This document shows, piece after piece, positions 25,259 through 34,455 of a stretch of 64,000 nt of DNA (position 1 is its first letter; each line of letters begins with the position of its first letter). Made by a program: the position numbers and the translations under genes. Source of the stretch: Chitinophaga oryzae (GTDB lineage Bacteria > Bacteroidota > Bacteroidia > Chitinophagales > Chitinophagaceae); contig NZ_CP051204.2 in assembly GCF_012516375.2 (NCBI RefSeq), forward strand, positions 5,642,001 to 5,706,000. Direction: 5' to 3'. A model generated the notes under the pieces. That model had not been told where the DNA came from. It did no database searches and was given only the letters and a program-made list of their open reading frames with translations.

Positions 25259-26434
25259 ATGTTTCACGAAATTATCTTATCTATTATGGCTACAATAGTG
25301 TTTTCAGGATCCGCTTTGGCAGGCCTGAACATCAGGATTTACAACCCCGGCGCAAATGCCGTTTTCCCGGTCACCTCCACCCTCGTATATGGTGATAAAG
25401 ACGCTGTTCTTATCGACGCTCAATTTCAGAAAAAATACGTCCTGGAATTGATAACGGAAATAAAGGCTACCGGTAAAAATCTGAAGACGATCTATATATC
25501 ACATAGCGATCCTGATTTCTATTTCGGCCTTGACGAATTAAAAAAAGCATTTCCCGGCACAGCTATAGTATCCACCGCGCAAACCGCCTATTTAATTGAG
25601 GCATCCAAAGATCAGAAACTGGCGGTATGGGGGCCTCAACTCAAAGAAGATGCGCCATCTGAAATAATAGTTCCGAAAGCAATAGCGGAATTGCCACTTC
25701 TGGAAGGTCACAAACTCGAAATCATCCAGTCAAAAGAAGATCCGGCGCATAGTTTTGTATGGATCCCGTCTATAAGAACAATAGTTGGTGGAATCTCTGT
25801 GGGCGAAGGAGCGCATTTATGGATGGCAGACACGAAAAATTATAAAGCGCTGGACCTATGGATGGCACAAATAAACAAGATGAAGTCATTGCAACCCCAA
25901 AAAGTAATCCCTTCCCATTTTACTAAACTGGATGAATCTCCTGAAGTGCTGGATTTTGTCGAAAATTATCTTAAGGATTATAAAAACGCTGCGCTGTCCG
26001 GTTCCAACGGGGAGGACCTGGCAAATAAAATGATGGCAAAGTATCCTCAATTACCGGGCAAAGAATCGTTGGAAATGGGAGCTAAAGTATTTAAAGGAGA
26101 AATGCAATGGGATTTAAAATCTCCCTATCCGGCAATTGGCAATCATGTGTTAGTGAACTTCGGTGGTGGATTTGTATTTGATCTCAATTATCCGGACAAT
26201 AAACAGATGCGTTTTACAGGCAAATCAGAAAGTACAAAAAACCTTTCAGAACTGGTAGACTACACTGCCGTAGAGGTTAGCCCAAACGTATTCATGGTAT
26301 ATTGGACCGAGACCAGCACGAAAACAAATGTAGTGCATGTGCAAAACTGGAATACAGGAGAGGTATATACCAACATTGCTCATCCGGATGGTTCATTCGA
26401 TCATTTTAAAGGAACGATGAAGCTAGCGGATTAA
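25259..26434 (+). CDS. Secreted metallo-beta-lactamase-fold protein with MoaF-like C-terminal domain
   Basis: The 391-residue protein has a signal peptide (1-21, ending SALA), an MBL-fold domain (about 25-240) and a small C-terminal beta-barrel resembling the MoaF/lipocalin-like domain (about 295-391). The metal motif that is normally HxHxDH reads H82-S-D84-P-D86-F87, so the second and third histidines are replaced by Asp and Phe. H164 (DPAHSF) and a later SHF could still supply ligands. Hydrolase activity is therefore uncertain. Its codons look more A/T-rich than those of its neighbours, and it follows the relic of a Crp regulator. Both points suggest transfer. A clean terminator follows. 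Confidence 0.78.
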   Translation: MFHEIILSIMATIVFSGSALAGLNIRIYNPGANAVFPVTSTLVYGDKDAVLIDAQFQKKYVLELITEIKATGKNLKTIYISHSDPDFYFGLDELKKAFPGTAIVSTAQTAYLIEASKDQKLAVWGPQLKEDAPSEIIVPKAIAELPLLEGHKLEIIQSKEDPAHSFVWIPSIRTIVGGISVGEGAHLWMADTKNYKALDLWMAQINKMKSLQPQKVIPSHFTKLDESPEVLDFVENYLKDYKNAALSGSNGEDLANKMMAKYPQLPGKESLEMGAKVFKGEMQWDLKSPYPAIGNHVLVNFGGGFVFDLNYPDNKQMRFTGKSESTKNLSELVDYTAVEVSPNVFMVYWTETSTKTNVVHVQNWNTGEVYTNIAHPDGSFDHFKGTMKLAD

Positions 26435-26459
26435 AGATCACAATGCAGGATACCAGGAC

Positions 26460-26499
26460 GCAAAAATCCGGTAAATCGTCTGATTTACCGGATTTTTGC
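26460..26499 (+). terminator. Rho-independent terminator
   Basis: A perfect 18-bp stem (GCAAAAATCCGGTAAATC with its complement) around loop GTCT is followed by TTTTA. It ends the MBL-fold gene. Confidence 0.85.
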
Positions 26500-26609
26500 T
26501 TTTATTCGATTCCTCCGGTCAAAGCCCCGCCCCCGATAAAAGCCTGAGCAGTAGGGGAGTTTTTTTTCCCGAATACTTTACAAGAGATAAAAAAGCCGGA
26601 CTGATGTAT

Positions 26610-26617
26610 TAAATTTG
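26610..26617 (+). promoter_or_regulatory. -7 promoter element of the flavin/iron-sulfur oxidoreductase gene
   Basis: TAAATTTG matches TAnnTTTG exactly and lies 23 bp before the start codon, implying a leader of roughly 17 nt. Confidence 0.6.
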
Positions 26618-26640
26618 CCCTTTCAAACCCGGTACATACC

Positions 26641-29565
26641 ATGATGCGCGAAAAGCTGGAACAATTGGCCCAGGAACTGGAAGGAACGCTTTATACAGAC
26701 AATACCATGCGGACACTCTATGCCACCGATGCGTCGGCATACCGTGAAATGCCGCTGGCGGTGGCCATCCCCGAATCAATAGACGACCTTAAGAAGCTGA
26801 TCTCTTTTGCGCGTACCAATAAAACATCGCTGATACCCCGCACCGCAGGCACCTCGCTGGCAGGCCAGGTGGTGGGCAACGGTATCATTACCGACGTATC
26901 CCGCACCTTTACCAAAATACTGGAACTCAATACCGCCGAAAACTGGGTGCGCGTACAGCCCGGCGTGATCCGCGACGAGCTGAACATGTACCTGAAGCCG
27001 CACGGCTTCTATTTCGGTCCCGAAACATCCACCGCCAACCGCGCCATGATCGGCGGCATGGTAGGCAACAACTCCTGCGGCTCCAACAGCGTGGTATACG
27101 GCAGTACCCGCGAACACCTGCTGGAAGTAAAAGCCCTGCTGAGCAACGGCGAAGAGGTCACCTTCGGCGCCCTCAGCCCCGACGCTTTCCATGCCAAATG
27201 CGAAGGGCCCGATACCCTCGAAACCCGCATCTACCGGCAGATACGCAGCACCCTGAGCGACTACCGCAACCAGGAGGAGATACGCCGCGAATTCCCTAAA
27301 AAGAGCATCCCCCGCCGCAATACCGGCTACGCCGTAGATATGCTGCTGGAAACCGCTCCCTTTACCGCCGGCACCGAAGATTTCAACTTCTGCAAACTCA
27401 TCGCAGGCTCCGAAGGGACCCTCGCCCTGATCACAGAAATAAAACTGCATATAGATCCCCTGCCTCCCAAAGAGACAGGCCTGCTCTGTATCCACTTCAA
27501 CAGCGTGGACGAATCGCTCCGGGCCAATATCCAGGTGATGGACTTCAAACCCAGCGCCAGCGAACTGATAGACCACTTCATCCTGGAGTGCACCAAAGAC
27601 AATATCGAACAACGTAAAAACCGCTTCTTTGTACAGGGCGACCCCGGCGCCATCCTCGTGGTGGAATTCTGCCGCAACACCCGCGAAGAAGTGATAGAAA
27701 TTGCCGGCCGGCTGGAAGCGCGGCTGCGCGCTGCCGGGCTGGGCTACCACTTCCCGCTCCTGTTCGGCGAAGACACCAAGAAAATCTGGACCCTCCGCAA
27801 AGCCGGACTGGGACTGCTCAGTAACCTGCCCGGCGACGAAAAAGCCGTGCCGGTGATTGAAGATACCGCCGTGGCCGTGGAAGACCTCCCCGATTTCATA
27901 CGTGACTTCAACGTGATCCTGGAAAAGTATGACCTGCATGCCGTACACTACGCACACGCCGGCAGCGGGGAGATCCACCTCCGCCCGATCATCAACCTGA
28001 AAACGGAAGAAGGCAACCAGCTCTTCAGGACCATCGCGGAAGAAATAGCCACCCTCGTAAAAAAATACCACGGCTCCCTCAGCGGCGAACATGGCGACGG
28101 CCGCCTGCGCGGTGAATTTATCCGCCAGATGGTAGGCGAAAAAAACTATGAGCTGCTGCGCCAGATCAAATACACCTGGGACCCAGAAAACATCTTCAAT
28201 CCTCATAAGATCGTGGACACACCGTCCATGAACAGCATGCTGCGGTACCAACCCGGGCAAAAAACACCGGACTTCCATACCATCTTCCACTTCCCGGAAC
28301 AAACCATCCTGCAACACGCCGAGCAGTGCAACGGTTCCGGCGACTGCCGTAAAACGCCACTGAGCGGCGGCACTATGTGCCCCAGCTACATGGCCACCCG
28401 CAACGAAAAGGATACTACCCGCGCCAGGGCTAATATCCTGCGCGAGTTCCTGACACACTCCACCAAGGAAAACCGCTTCGACCATAAAGAGATCTATGAT
28501 GTGCTAGACCTCTGCCTCGCCTGCAAGGGCTGTAAGTCAGAATGCCCGTCCAATGTGGATATGGCCAAGCTGAAGATGGAGTTTCTGCAACACTACCACG
28601 ACGCCAACGGCGTACCGCTGCGGGCGAAAATGATCGGAAACTTTTCCAAACTGTCCGGCCTCGCCGCCATCGCCCCCGGCATCTATAATGGGCTGATCAA
28701 TAACAGCTTTACCGGCGGCCTTATCCGTAAATTCAGCGGCTTTGCCGCCAAACGTTCCCTGCCCGGCCTTCACAGCACCACGCTGCGGAAATGGTTCAAC
28801 CAGACCTGGCCGAAGGAAAAACAGGGCGCCGGCAACCGCACCGTATATCTTTTCTGCGATGAGTTTACCAACTACAATGATACGCCGGTAGGCATCAAAG
28901 CAGTACAGCTGCTGCATCGCCTCGGTTACGAAGTGAAAATGATCGACCATCCGGAAAGTGCGCGCGCTTACATGTCCAAAGGACTGCTGCGCCAGGCACG
29001 CGAACTGGCAGAAGAGAATGTTCGTATATTCAGCAACGTTATCAACGACAACACGCCCCTGCTCGGCGTAGAGCCCTCTGCCATCCTCAGCTTCCGCGAC
29101 GAATACCCTGACCTTGTCCGGGAAAATCTTCGCCCACAGGCGCAGACGCTGGCCAAAAACTGTTTCCTGATCGATGAGTTTATTGCCAGCGAAGCGGAGA
29201 AAGGACATATCACCGCAGCACAGTTCACCGATAAGCCACAACAGATCAAATTGCACGGGCACTGCCAGCAGAAAGCACTTTCTTCTGCGCTGCACAGCAA
29301 GAAGATGTTGTCTATCCCGCAACACTATACCGTAGAGGTGATCCCCTCCGGCTGCTGTGGCATGGCAGGATCTTTCGGCTACGAAAAAGAACACTACGAT
29401 CTCAGCATGCAGATCGGGGAAATGGTGCTGTTCCCCGCAGTGCGCAACGCCGCCGCCGGTACGCTGATCGCCGCCCCCGGCACCAGCTGCCGCCACCAGG
29501 TGAAAGATGGCACCGGCGTAAAAGCACTGCACCCGGTGGAAATATTATTTGACAGCCTGGTTTAA
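26641..29565 (+). CDS. FAD- and iron-sulfur-dependent D-2-hydroxyacid dehydrogenase-like protein
   Basis: The 974-residue protein fuses three modules. The first is a PCMH-type FAD-binding oxidase (about 1-270, with RTAGTSLAGQVVG and MVGNNSCGSNSVVYGSTREH). The second is the FAD-oxidase C-terminal domain (to about 530, with HAHAGSGEIHLRP and LSGEHGDGRLRGEF). The last is a GlpC-like iron-sulfur part with a 4Fe-4S ferredoxin segment (CLACKGCKSECPSNVD, near 630) and a CCG domain (GHCQQKAL and PSGCCGMAGSFGYEKEH). The layout matches YdiJ and the Dld-II type enzymes that oxidise D-lactate or 2-hydroxyglutarate into the respiratory chain. The substrate is inferred only to be a 2-hydroxyacid. It is a single gene with its own promoter and terminator. 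Confidence 0.9.
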   Translation: MMREKLEQLAQELEGTLYTDNTMRTLYATDASAYREMPLAVAIPESIDDLKKLISFARTNKTSLIPRTAGTSLAGQVVGNGIITDVSRTFTKILELNTAENWVRVQPGVIRDELNMYLKPHGFYFGPETSTANRAMIGGMVGNNSCGSNSVVYGSTREHLLEVKALLSNGEEVTFGALSPDAFHAKCEGPDTLETRIYRQIRSTLSDYRNQEEIRREFPKKSIPRRNTGYAVDMLLETAPFTAGTEDFNFCKLIAGSEGTLALITEIKLHIDPLPPKETGLLCIHFNSVDESLRANIQVMDFKPSASELIDHFILECTKDNIEQRKNRFFVQGDPGAILVVEFCRNTREEVIEIAGRLEARLRAAGLGYHFPLLFGEDTKKIWTLRKAGLGLLSNLPGDEKAVPVIEDTAVAVEDLPDFIRDFNVILEKYDLHAVHYAHAGSGEIHLRPIINLKTEEGNQLFRTIAEEIATLVKKYHGSLSGEHGDGRLRGEFIRQMVGEKNYELLRQIKYTWDPENIFNPHKIVDTPSMNSMLRYQPGQKTPDFHTIFHFPEQTILQHAEQCNGSGDCRKTPLSGGTMCPSYMATRNEKDTTRARANILREFLTHSTKENRFDHKEIYDVLDLCLACKGCKSECPSNVDMAKLKMEFLQHYHDANGVPLRAKMIGNFSKLSGLAAIAPGIYNGLINNSFTGGLIRKFSGFAAKRSLPGLHSTTLRKWFNQTWPKEKQGAGNRTVYLFCDEFTNYNDTPVGIKAVQLLHRLGYEVKMIDHPESARAYMSKGLLRQARELAEENVRIFSNVINDNTPLLGVEPSAILSFRDEYPDLVRENLRPQAQTLAKNCFLIDEFIASEAEKGHITAAQFTDKPQQIKLHGHCQQKALSSALHSKKMLSIPQHYTVEVIPSGCCGMAGSFGYEKEHYDLSMQIGEMVLFPAVRNAAAGTLIAAPGTSCRHQVKDGTGVKALHPVEILFDSLV

Positions 29566-29587
29566 ACAGACTACGGATACTATCAAC

Positions 29588-29622
29588 AAAAAAGCGAAGA
29601 GACCAGGTCTCTTCGCTTTTTT
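29588..29622 (+). terminator. Rho-independent terminator
   Basis: A 17-base arm (AAAAAAGCGAAGAGACC) and its complement lie one base apart and end in a T tract. The A/T flanks allow it to act on the converging minus-strand gene too. Confidence 0.85.
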
Positions 29623-29642
29623 AATTATGGCTGTACTGGATT

Positions 29643-30293
29643 TTACTTAAAACCGATATTGTTCACCACGTCGTCCGGGTAACCATAAAATTTTGCATAC
29701 AGAATTTTGTTCCGTTCCACTGCCGTTCCCGGCTCCTTCTCTTTACCTATCACAAACGGATTACCGCTGCCAATTACGTGGTCCGGCACATCTTTGCTCA
29801 CGGTGGAGTTAGCGCCGATGATCACATCATCGCCCACAGAGACCGGGCCTGCGATCACTGTGCCGGCACAAATGAAACACCAGCTGCCGATGACCGGCGT
29901 GGTCCTGTTACCTTTCGTTTTTCCGAAATTTCCGCCCAGGGTCACATGTTGCCCGATAGTGGTCATAGCGCCTATTTTAACATGGCCTCCGATGATCACT
30001 CCGTAGGGATGCGGTAAACGGAGCCCTCCGGCGATATCCGCAGTATGGGCCAGGGTAGAACCATAGCGCCGCCTGAGCCGGTTCGAATAATAAAAGGTCA
30101 GTATTTTTATCCGCTTGCTATGAAAGTAGCTGCATAATCTGAATAAGAGCACCGCATGAAAGGCCTCGCTTTTTAATGCTCGCTGGACGATGAGCAGCAA
30201 CAACTTTCCTTTCCCGCCACGAGGTACGGTAGGTACACCGTTTCTAACGTTATACCATGACAGGTCCATCTTTATTTTATCCCAAAAACCCAT
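29643..30293 (-). CDS. Serine acetyltransferase-like hexapeptide transferase
   Basis: The 216-residue protein has a helical N-terminal region (about 1-75) and a left-handed beta-helix of hexapeptide repeats (about 80-190: ADIAGGLRLPHPYGVIIGG, then GAMTTIGQHVTLGGN). This is the arrangement of CysE-type serine O-acetyltransferases and their surface-polysaccharide relatives. The catalytic histidine region LPHPYG is present. It lacks the full CysE N-terminal helical domain, so a role in acetylating a glycan or amino sugar is as likely as cysteine synthesis. A long leader of about 160 nt separates it from an exact -7 element. Confidence 0.75.
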   Translation of the reverse strand: MGFWDKIKMDLSWYNVRNGVPTVPRGGKGKLLLLIVQRALKSEAFHAVLLFRLCSYFHSKRIKILTFYYSNRLRRRYGSTLAHTADIAGGLRLPHPYGVIIGGHVKIGAMTTIGQHVTLGGNFGKTKGNRTTPVIGSWCFICAGTVIAGPVSVGDDVIIGANSTVSKDVPDHVIGSGNPFVIGKEKEPGTAVERNKILYAKFYGYPDDVVNNIGFK

Positions 30294-30456
30294 ATTGTTC
30301 TGATTAATAATAGTGTATGCGTTCAGGTGTTTTCATTACCAGGCATGGAAGCAAACATGGGATGTTGCTCCGTATAAGATATGGCATATAAAAAGACCTG
30401 TGTTCAGCAGGTTATTAAAGGTTTATTCAATATTTTTTTATTCTATCCGACGGTAG

Positions 30457-30464
30457 CAAAGATA
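30457..30464 (-). promoter_or_regulatory. -7 promoter element before the serine acetyltransferase-like gene
   Basis: TATCTTTG on the minus strand matches TAnnTTTG exactly. It lies about 165 bp before the start codon at 30293 and directly after the methyltransferase stop codon, so it would give a long leader. Confidence 0.4.
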
Positions 30465-30480
30465 GAAAACAATTTTACAT

Positions 30481-31245
30481 TCAGCGTGTGTCCGCTATTA
30501 AGCCTGTGTATAATTTTGTTTCATACCGGAACAGGACCATGCCGTTTTCCTGGTACTTTTCAAAAATATCCTCCAGGTCCTTTACCATGGCCGCATAGCC
30601 GGGATTTGTCTTATCCGGCATATATGACGAAGAGGTTAACCGCCCTTTCAGCGCAGGAAAATCAAAACGCTGCACATTCTGGAAAGTTTTCTCCCGGAAG
30701 GACCCTTGTGCAAAAAGGATGCCCAGCTGTGCCGGACTTATATTCCGGTGTTTCATGTCTTTATAGTCTATGCCGTGGCGATGCAACAGGTCCTCGTAGG
30801 CCTGTTCAAAGGGAGTATTCGTTTGCCGGATGTTCCACATTAGTACAACATAGGCATTTTGTTTTGCGATACGTCTGAATTCTTCGCCGGCAGCTTCCTG
30901 GTCAAACCAGTGAAACGCCTGGCCGGCAATGATCAGATCTACGGAGTCATCCGGCAGGGTGGTACGTTCTGCCGTTCCCGTTACGCTCCGGAAGTTAGGA
31001 TACCTCAGCAGCAGTTTCTCCGCAGCCTCCCGCATTTCTTTATTAGGCTCCACGGCGTAAACGATATTACCGTTGTCCAGGAAAGGGGTTGTAGAAATAC
31101 CGGTACCGGAGCCTATATCGGCTATTACGGACTGATGGGTAAGCCCCGCTTCAGCAGCCAGGTATGGTATGATGGCAACCGGGTAATGCGGCCGGTACTT
31201 TACATAGTTGTCTACTTTGTTGCTGAATCGTTCCGTATTTTTCAT
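30481..31245 (-). CDS. Class I SAM-dependent methyltransferase
   Basis: The 254-residue protein has the Rossmann-type methyltransferase motifs: DIGSGTGISTTPFL (motif I, about 42-55), YAVEPNKEMR (motif II) and AFHWFD following DLIIAGQ (motif IV, about 105-120). The substrate is unknown, and small-molecule methyltransferases of the UbiE/Methyltransf_11 type look most similar. It starts 14 bp after the RND permease gene and is very probably the last gene of the efflux operon. A link between methylation and export of the same compound is plausible but only inferred. Confidence 0.85.
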   Translation of the reverse strand: MKNTERFSNKVDNYVKYRPHYPVAIIPYLAAEAGLTHQSVIADIGSGTGISTTPFLDNGNIVYAVEPNKEMREAAEKLLLRYPNFRSVTGTAERTTLPDDSVDLIIAGQAFHWFDQEAAGEEFRRIAKQNAYVVLMWNIRQTNTPFEQAYEDLLHRHGIDYKDMKHRNISPAQLGILFAQGSFREKTFQNVQRFDFPALKGRLTSSSYMPDKTNPGYAAMVKDLEDIFEKYQENGMVLFRYETKLYTGLIADTR

Positions 31246-31259
31246 GACTAAAAATAAAA

Positions 31260-34200
31260 CTATTCGCCCAGCCCTTTGGGTTTCTTCTCTTCGTTGCCGT
31301 GTGCTTCCAGCTCTGCCAGTTTCTTTTTACCGTAGGCCAGTTTGGTGATAAGCACATACAATACCGGAACGGTAAATACCCCCAGCACGGTGGCTGCCAG
31401 CATACCGCCAATAACGGTATAGCCTATATTAACACGGGAAGCCGCACCGGCGCCCTGCGCCAGGCACAGCGGCACCACGCCGAGGATGAAGGCGAAGGAC
31501 GTCATGAGGATAGGCCTGAAACGCAGTTTCACCGCTTCCAGCGTGGCTTCCATCAATGGCATGCCTCTGTCTACACGCTCTTTACAGAATTCCACGATCA
31601 GGATGGCGTTTTTAGCGGCCAGCCCGATCAGGGTAATGAGACCAATCTGGGAGTATACGCTGTTGGCCTGTTTGGTGAGCGCCAGCGCTACAATGGAGCC
31701 AAACAAGGCCACGGGTACCGCCAGCAGCACGGAGAAAGGTACAGACCAGCTTTCGTACAGCGCGGTGAGCAGCAGGAACACAAACAGTATAGACAACATA
31801 AAGATCAGCACGCTGCTGTTACCTGCTTTTATTTCCTGCAGGGACACGTTCGCCCATTCATAGCCGAAGTTCTCCGGCAGCACTTTGGCGGCTACTTCCT
31901 GCAGCGCCTTGATGGCGTCGCCGCTGCTGTAGCCCACCTGGCTGTCACCGTCTATCTCTACAGAGCGGTACAGGTTAAAGTGATTGATTACCGGGGCGCC
32001 TGCGCCTTTCTGGGTGGTGATGAGCGCGCTGAGCGGCACCATCTGCCCCAGGTTATTGCGTACGTAGTAGGTAGCGAGGTTGTCGATGCTGGTACGATAT
32101 AACGAGTCTGCCTGCATCACCACGCGGAAGCTGCGGCTGAACCGCGTGAAGTCGTTGACGTACAGGCCGCCGAGGAAAGTCTGCAAAGCGTTGAACACAT
32201 CGCTGACGGCCACGCCCAGCTGTTTACACTTGTCCCTGTCCACTTCTACGTTGAACTGCGGCGTGTTGGCGCTGAAGAAGGCGTAGGCGCGGGCTATTTC
32301 CGGCCGCTGGTTGGCCTCCATCAGGAACTGCCCCATTACCTGCATGAACTGTTTAATATCCGGGTTGCTTTTTTGTTCGAGGATAAACGAGAAGCCGCCC
32401 GACGTACCCATACCGCGCAGGGTGGGCGCCGGGATGGCAATGATGGTGGCGCCGATAATACGCGAGGCGGCGCCCTGGATACGGCCCAGCACCTTGCCGA
32501 TATCGTCTCCGTGCGCATAGCGCTCATCCCAGGGTTTGAGGCTCACGAAGAAGGTACCCGAGTTGGGTTTCACCGCATTGGCCACGAAGTTCATCCCGGT
32601 GATGCCGAAGAAGTGGTTCACGGCGCTGTCGGCGCTGAGGATATGGCCGATTTCATCCACCACTTCCTTGGTGCGTTCGGTAGATGCCGCTTCCGGCAGC
32701 TCCAGTGCTATGAAGAGGGCCCCCATGTCTTCCTGGGGCACAAAGGTGGTAGGTGTCTTCTTAAAAAGATAAAAAGCAACGGCGAACAGCACGCCCAGCA
32801 GGATGAGCACCACCGGCGTAAAGCGGATGGAACGCATCACCATGTTGCCGTAGCGGTTGGTGACACGGGTAAACCATTCGTTGAATTTATAGAAGAACTT
32901 ATTCAGCCCGTGTGATTTTTTGGTAAGATGGGCAGGCCTTAGCAGGATGGCTGTCAGCGCCGGGGTGAGCGTCAACGCCAGGAAAGCGGAGAGCAACACC
33001 GAAAAAGCGATGGTGAGTGCAAACTGCTGGTACAACCGCCCGCTTACGCCGGGGATAAACGCTACGGGCACAAACACTGCCGCGAGGATCAGCGCAATGG
33101 CAATTACCGGCGCCTGTACTTCCGACATAGCTTTGAAAGTGGCTTCCCGCGGCGACATCAGGTCTGCGTCGATATGATGCTGGACCGCCTCCACCACCAC
33201 GATGGCGTCGTCCACCACGATACCGATGGCCAGCACGAAACCGAAGAGGGTCAGGGTGTTGATAGAGAACCCCAGCAGCTGGAAGAATATAAAGGTACCG
33301 ATCAGCGAGATGGGGATGACCAATATCGGGATGATGGTCGCCCGCCAGTTCTGCAGGAAGATGAACACCACGATCACCACCAGGGCGAGTGCTTCCAGGA
33401 AAGTGTGGAACACCTCGTTGATGGATATTTTTACGAAGGAGGTCGTTTCAAAAGGAATCAGCCAGTTCACGTCTTCCGGAAAAGATTTGGCCAGTTCTTC
33501 CATCTTGGCGATCACCCGGTCGTTCACGTCGAGGGCGTTAGCGCCCGGCGCCAGGTAAATGGCCAGACCGCTACCGGTTTTACCGTCGGCTTTCGCATCG
33601 ATGGCGTAGGTAAAGGAGCCGAGGTTGATGCGGGCCACATCGCGGAGGCGAATGAGGCCGCCGTTGGGATTTTTAGCGACCACTACATTACCGAATTCTT
33701 CAGAAGTAGCCAGACGGCCTTTTACGCTGACCGTATACTCAAAAGCCTGCGTGCGCGACATGGGAGGCGCTCCGATACTGCCCGCCGGCACCTGCTGGTT
33801 CTGTTCGGTCACCGCCCGCGCGATGTCAGCGGCGGTCAGGTTGAGCGCTGCCATCTTATCGGGGTTGAGCCATATGCGCATACTGTAGTCCTGCGAGAAG
33901 GCGTTTACGTCTCCTACCCCTTCGATACGGGCCAGTTCAGGTTTGAGATAGATATTGATATAGTTGTCGAGGAATTCGCGGGTGTGCTGCCCTTTGGGCG
34001 AGTTGAGCCCGATCACCATCAACATGTCGTTGGACCGTTTTTTAACGGTTACCCCTACACGTCTTACTTCGTCCGGCGTACTGGGGAGGGCGAGGCTCAC
34101 CCTGTTCTGCACGTCGAGGGTGGCGATGTCCGGATCGGTGCCCAGGTTAAAGGTGACGGTAATACTCATGGAACCGTCGTTGGCGCTTACCGACTGTATG

Positions 34201-34433
34201 TACATGGCGCCGGGCGTACCGTTCACCTGGTTTTCGATGGGCGTGGTCACTGTTTCTTCCACGGTGGTGGAGTTGGCGCCCACGTAGTTGGCCCTTACAT
34301 CCGTTACGGGGGGCGCAATATCCGGCAGCTGGGCAATAGGCAGGTTAAACATACAGATCAACCCTACAATCACCAGGATGATGGATATAACTATCGTAGT
34401 ATTCTTGCGCTCAATAAAAGTTTTTGAAATCAT
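31260..34433 (-). CDS. RND efflux pump inner-membrane permease (AcrB/HAE1 type)
   Basis: The 1,057-residue protein has the full RND layout: twelve membrane helices and two large periplasmic loops. The proton-relay pair VVDDAIVVVEAVQHH falls at about 406-408, where AcrB has Asp407 and Asp408. Other family segments are GVGDVNAFSQDYSMRIWL and AVTEQNQQVPAGSIG. It would export drugs or other amphiphiles from the periplasm and inner membrane through a TolC channel. It is the third gene of an operon with the TolC-like protein and adaptor upstream and a methyltransferase downstream. Confidence 0.95.
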   Translation of the reverse strand: MISKTFIERKNTTIVISIILVIVGLICMFNLPIAQLPDIAPPVTDVRANYVGANSTTVEETVTTPIENQVNGTPGAMYIQSVSANDGSMSITVTFNLGTDPDIATLDVQNRVSLALPSTPDEVRRVGVTVKKRSNDMLMVIGLNSPKGQHTREFLDNYINIYLKPELARIEGVGDVNAFSQDYSMRIWLNPDKMAALNLTAADIARAVTEQNQQVPAGSIGAPPMSRTQAFEYTVSVKGRLATSEEFGNVVVAKNPNGGLIRLRDVARINLGSFTYAIDAKADGKTGSGLAIYLAPGANALDVNDRVIAKMEELAKSFPEDVNWLIPFETTSFVKISINEVFHTFLEALALVVIVVFIFLQNWRATIIPILVIPISLIGTFIFFQLLGFSINTLTLFGFVLAIGIVVDDAIVVVEAVQHHIDADLMSPREATFKAMSEVQAPVIAIALILAAVFVPVAFIPGVSGRLYQQFALTIAFSVLLSAFLALTLTPALTAILLRPAHLTKKSHGLNKFFYKFNEWFTRVTNRYGNMVMRSIRFTPVVLILLGVLFAVAFYLFKKTPTTFVPQEDMGALFIALELPEAASTERTKEVVDEIGHILSADSAVNHFFGITGMNFVANAVKPNSGTFFVSLKPWDERYAHGDDIGKVLGRIQGAASRIIGATIIAIPAPTLRGMGTSGGFSFILEQKSNPDIKQFMQVMGQFLMEANQRPEIARAYAFFSANTPQFNVEVDRDKCKQLGVAVSDVFNALQTFLGGLYVNDFTRFSRSFRVVMQADSLYRTSIDNLATYYVRNNLGQMVPLSALITTQKGAGAPVINHFNLYRSVEIDGDSQVGYSSGDAIKALQEVAAKVLPENFGYEWANVSLQEIKAGNSSVLIFMLSILFVFLLLTALYESWSVPFSVLLAVPVALFGSIVALALTKQANSVYSQIGLITLIGLAAKNAILIVEFCKERVDRGMPLMEATLEAVKLRFRPILMTSFAFILGVVPLCLAQGAGAASRVNIGYTVIGGMLAATVLGVFTVPVLYVLITKLAYGKKKLAELEAHGNEEKKPKGLGE

Positions 34434-34455
34434 ACTGTGATGGTGATTTAAGGAA

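Noticed and set aside
30381..30878. Plus-strand open frame of 165 codons overlapping the methyltransferase gene
   Set aside because: Most of it is antisense to a clear methyltransferase, and its first part lies in the leader of the minus-strand acetyltransferase gene.
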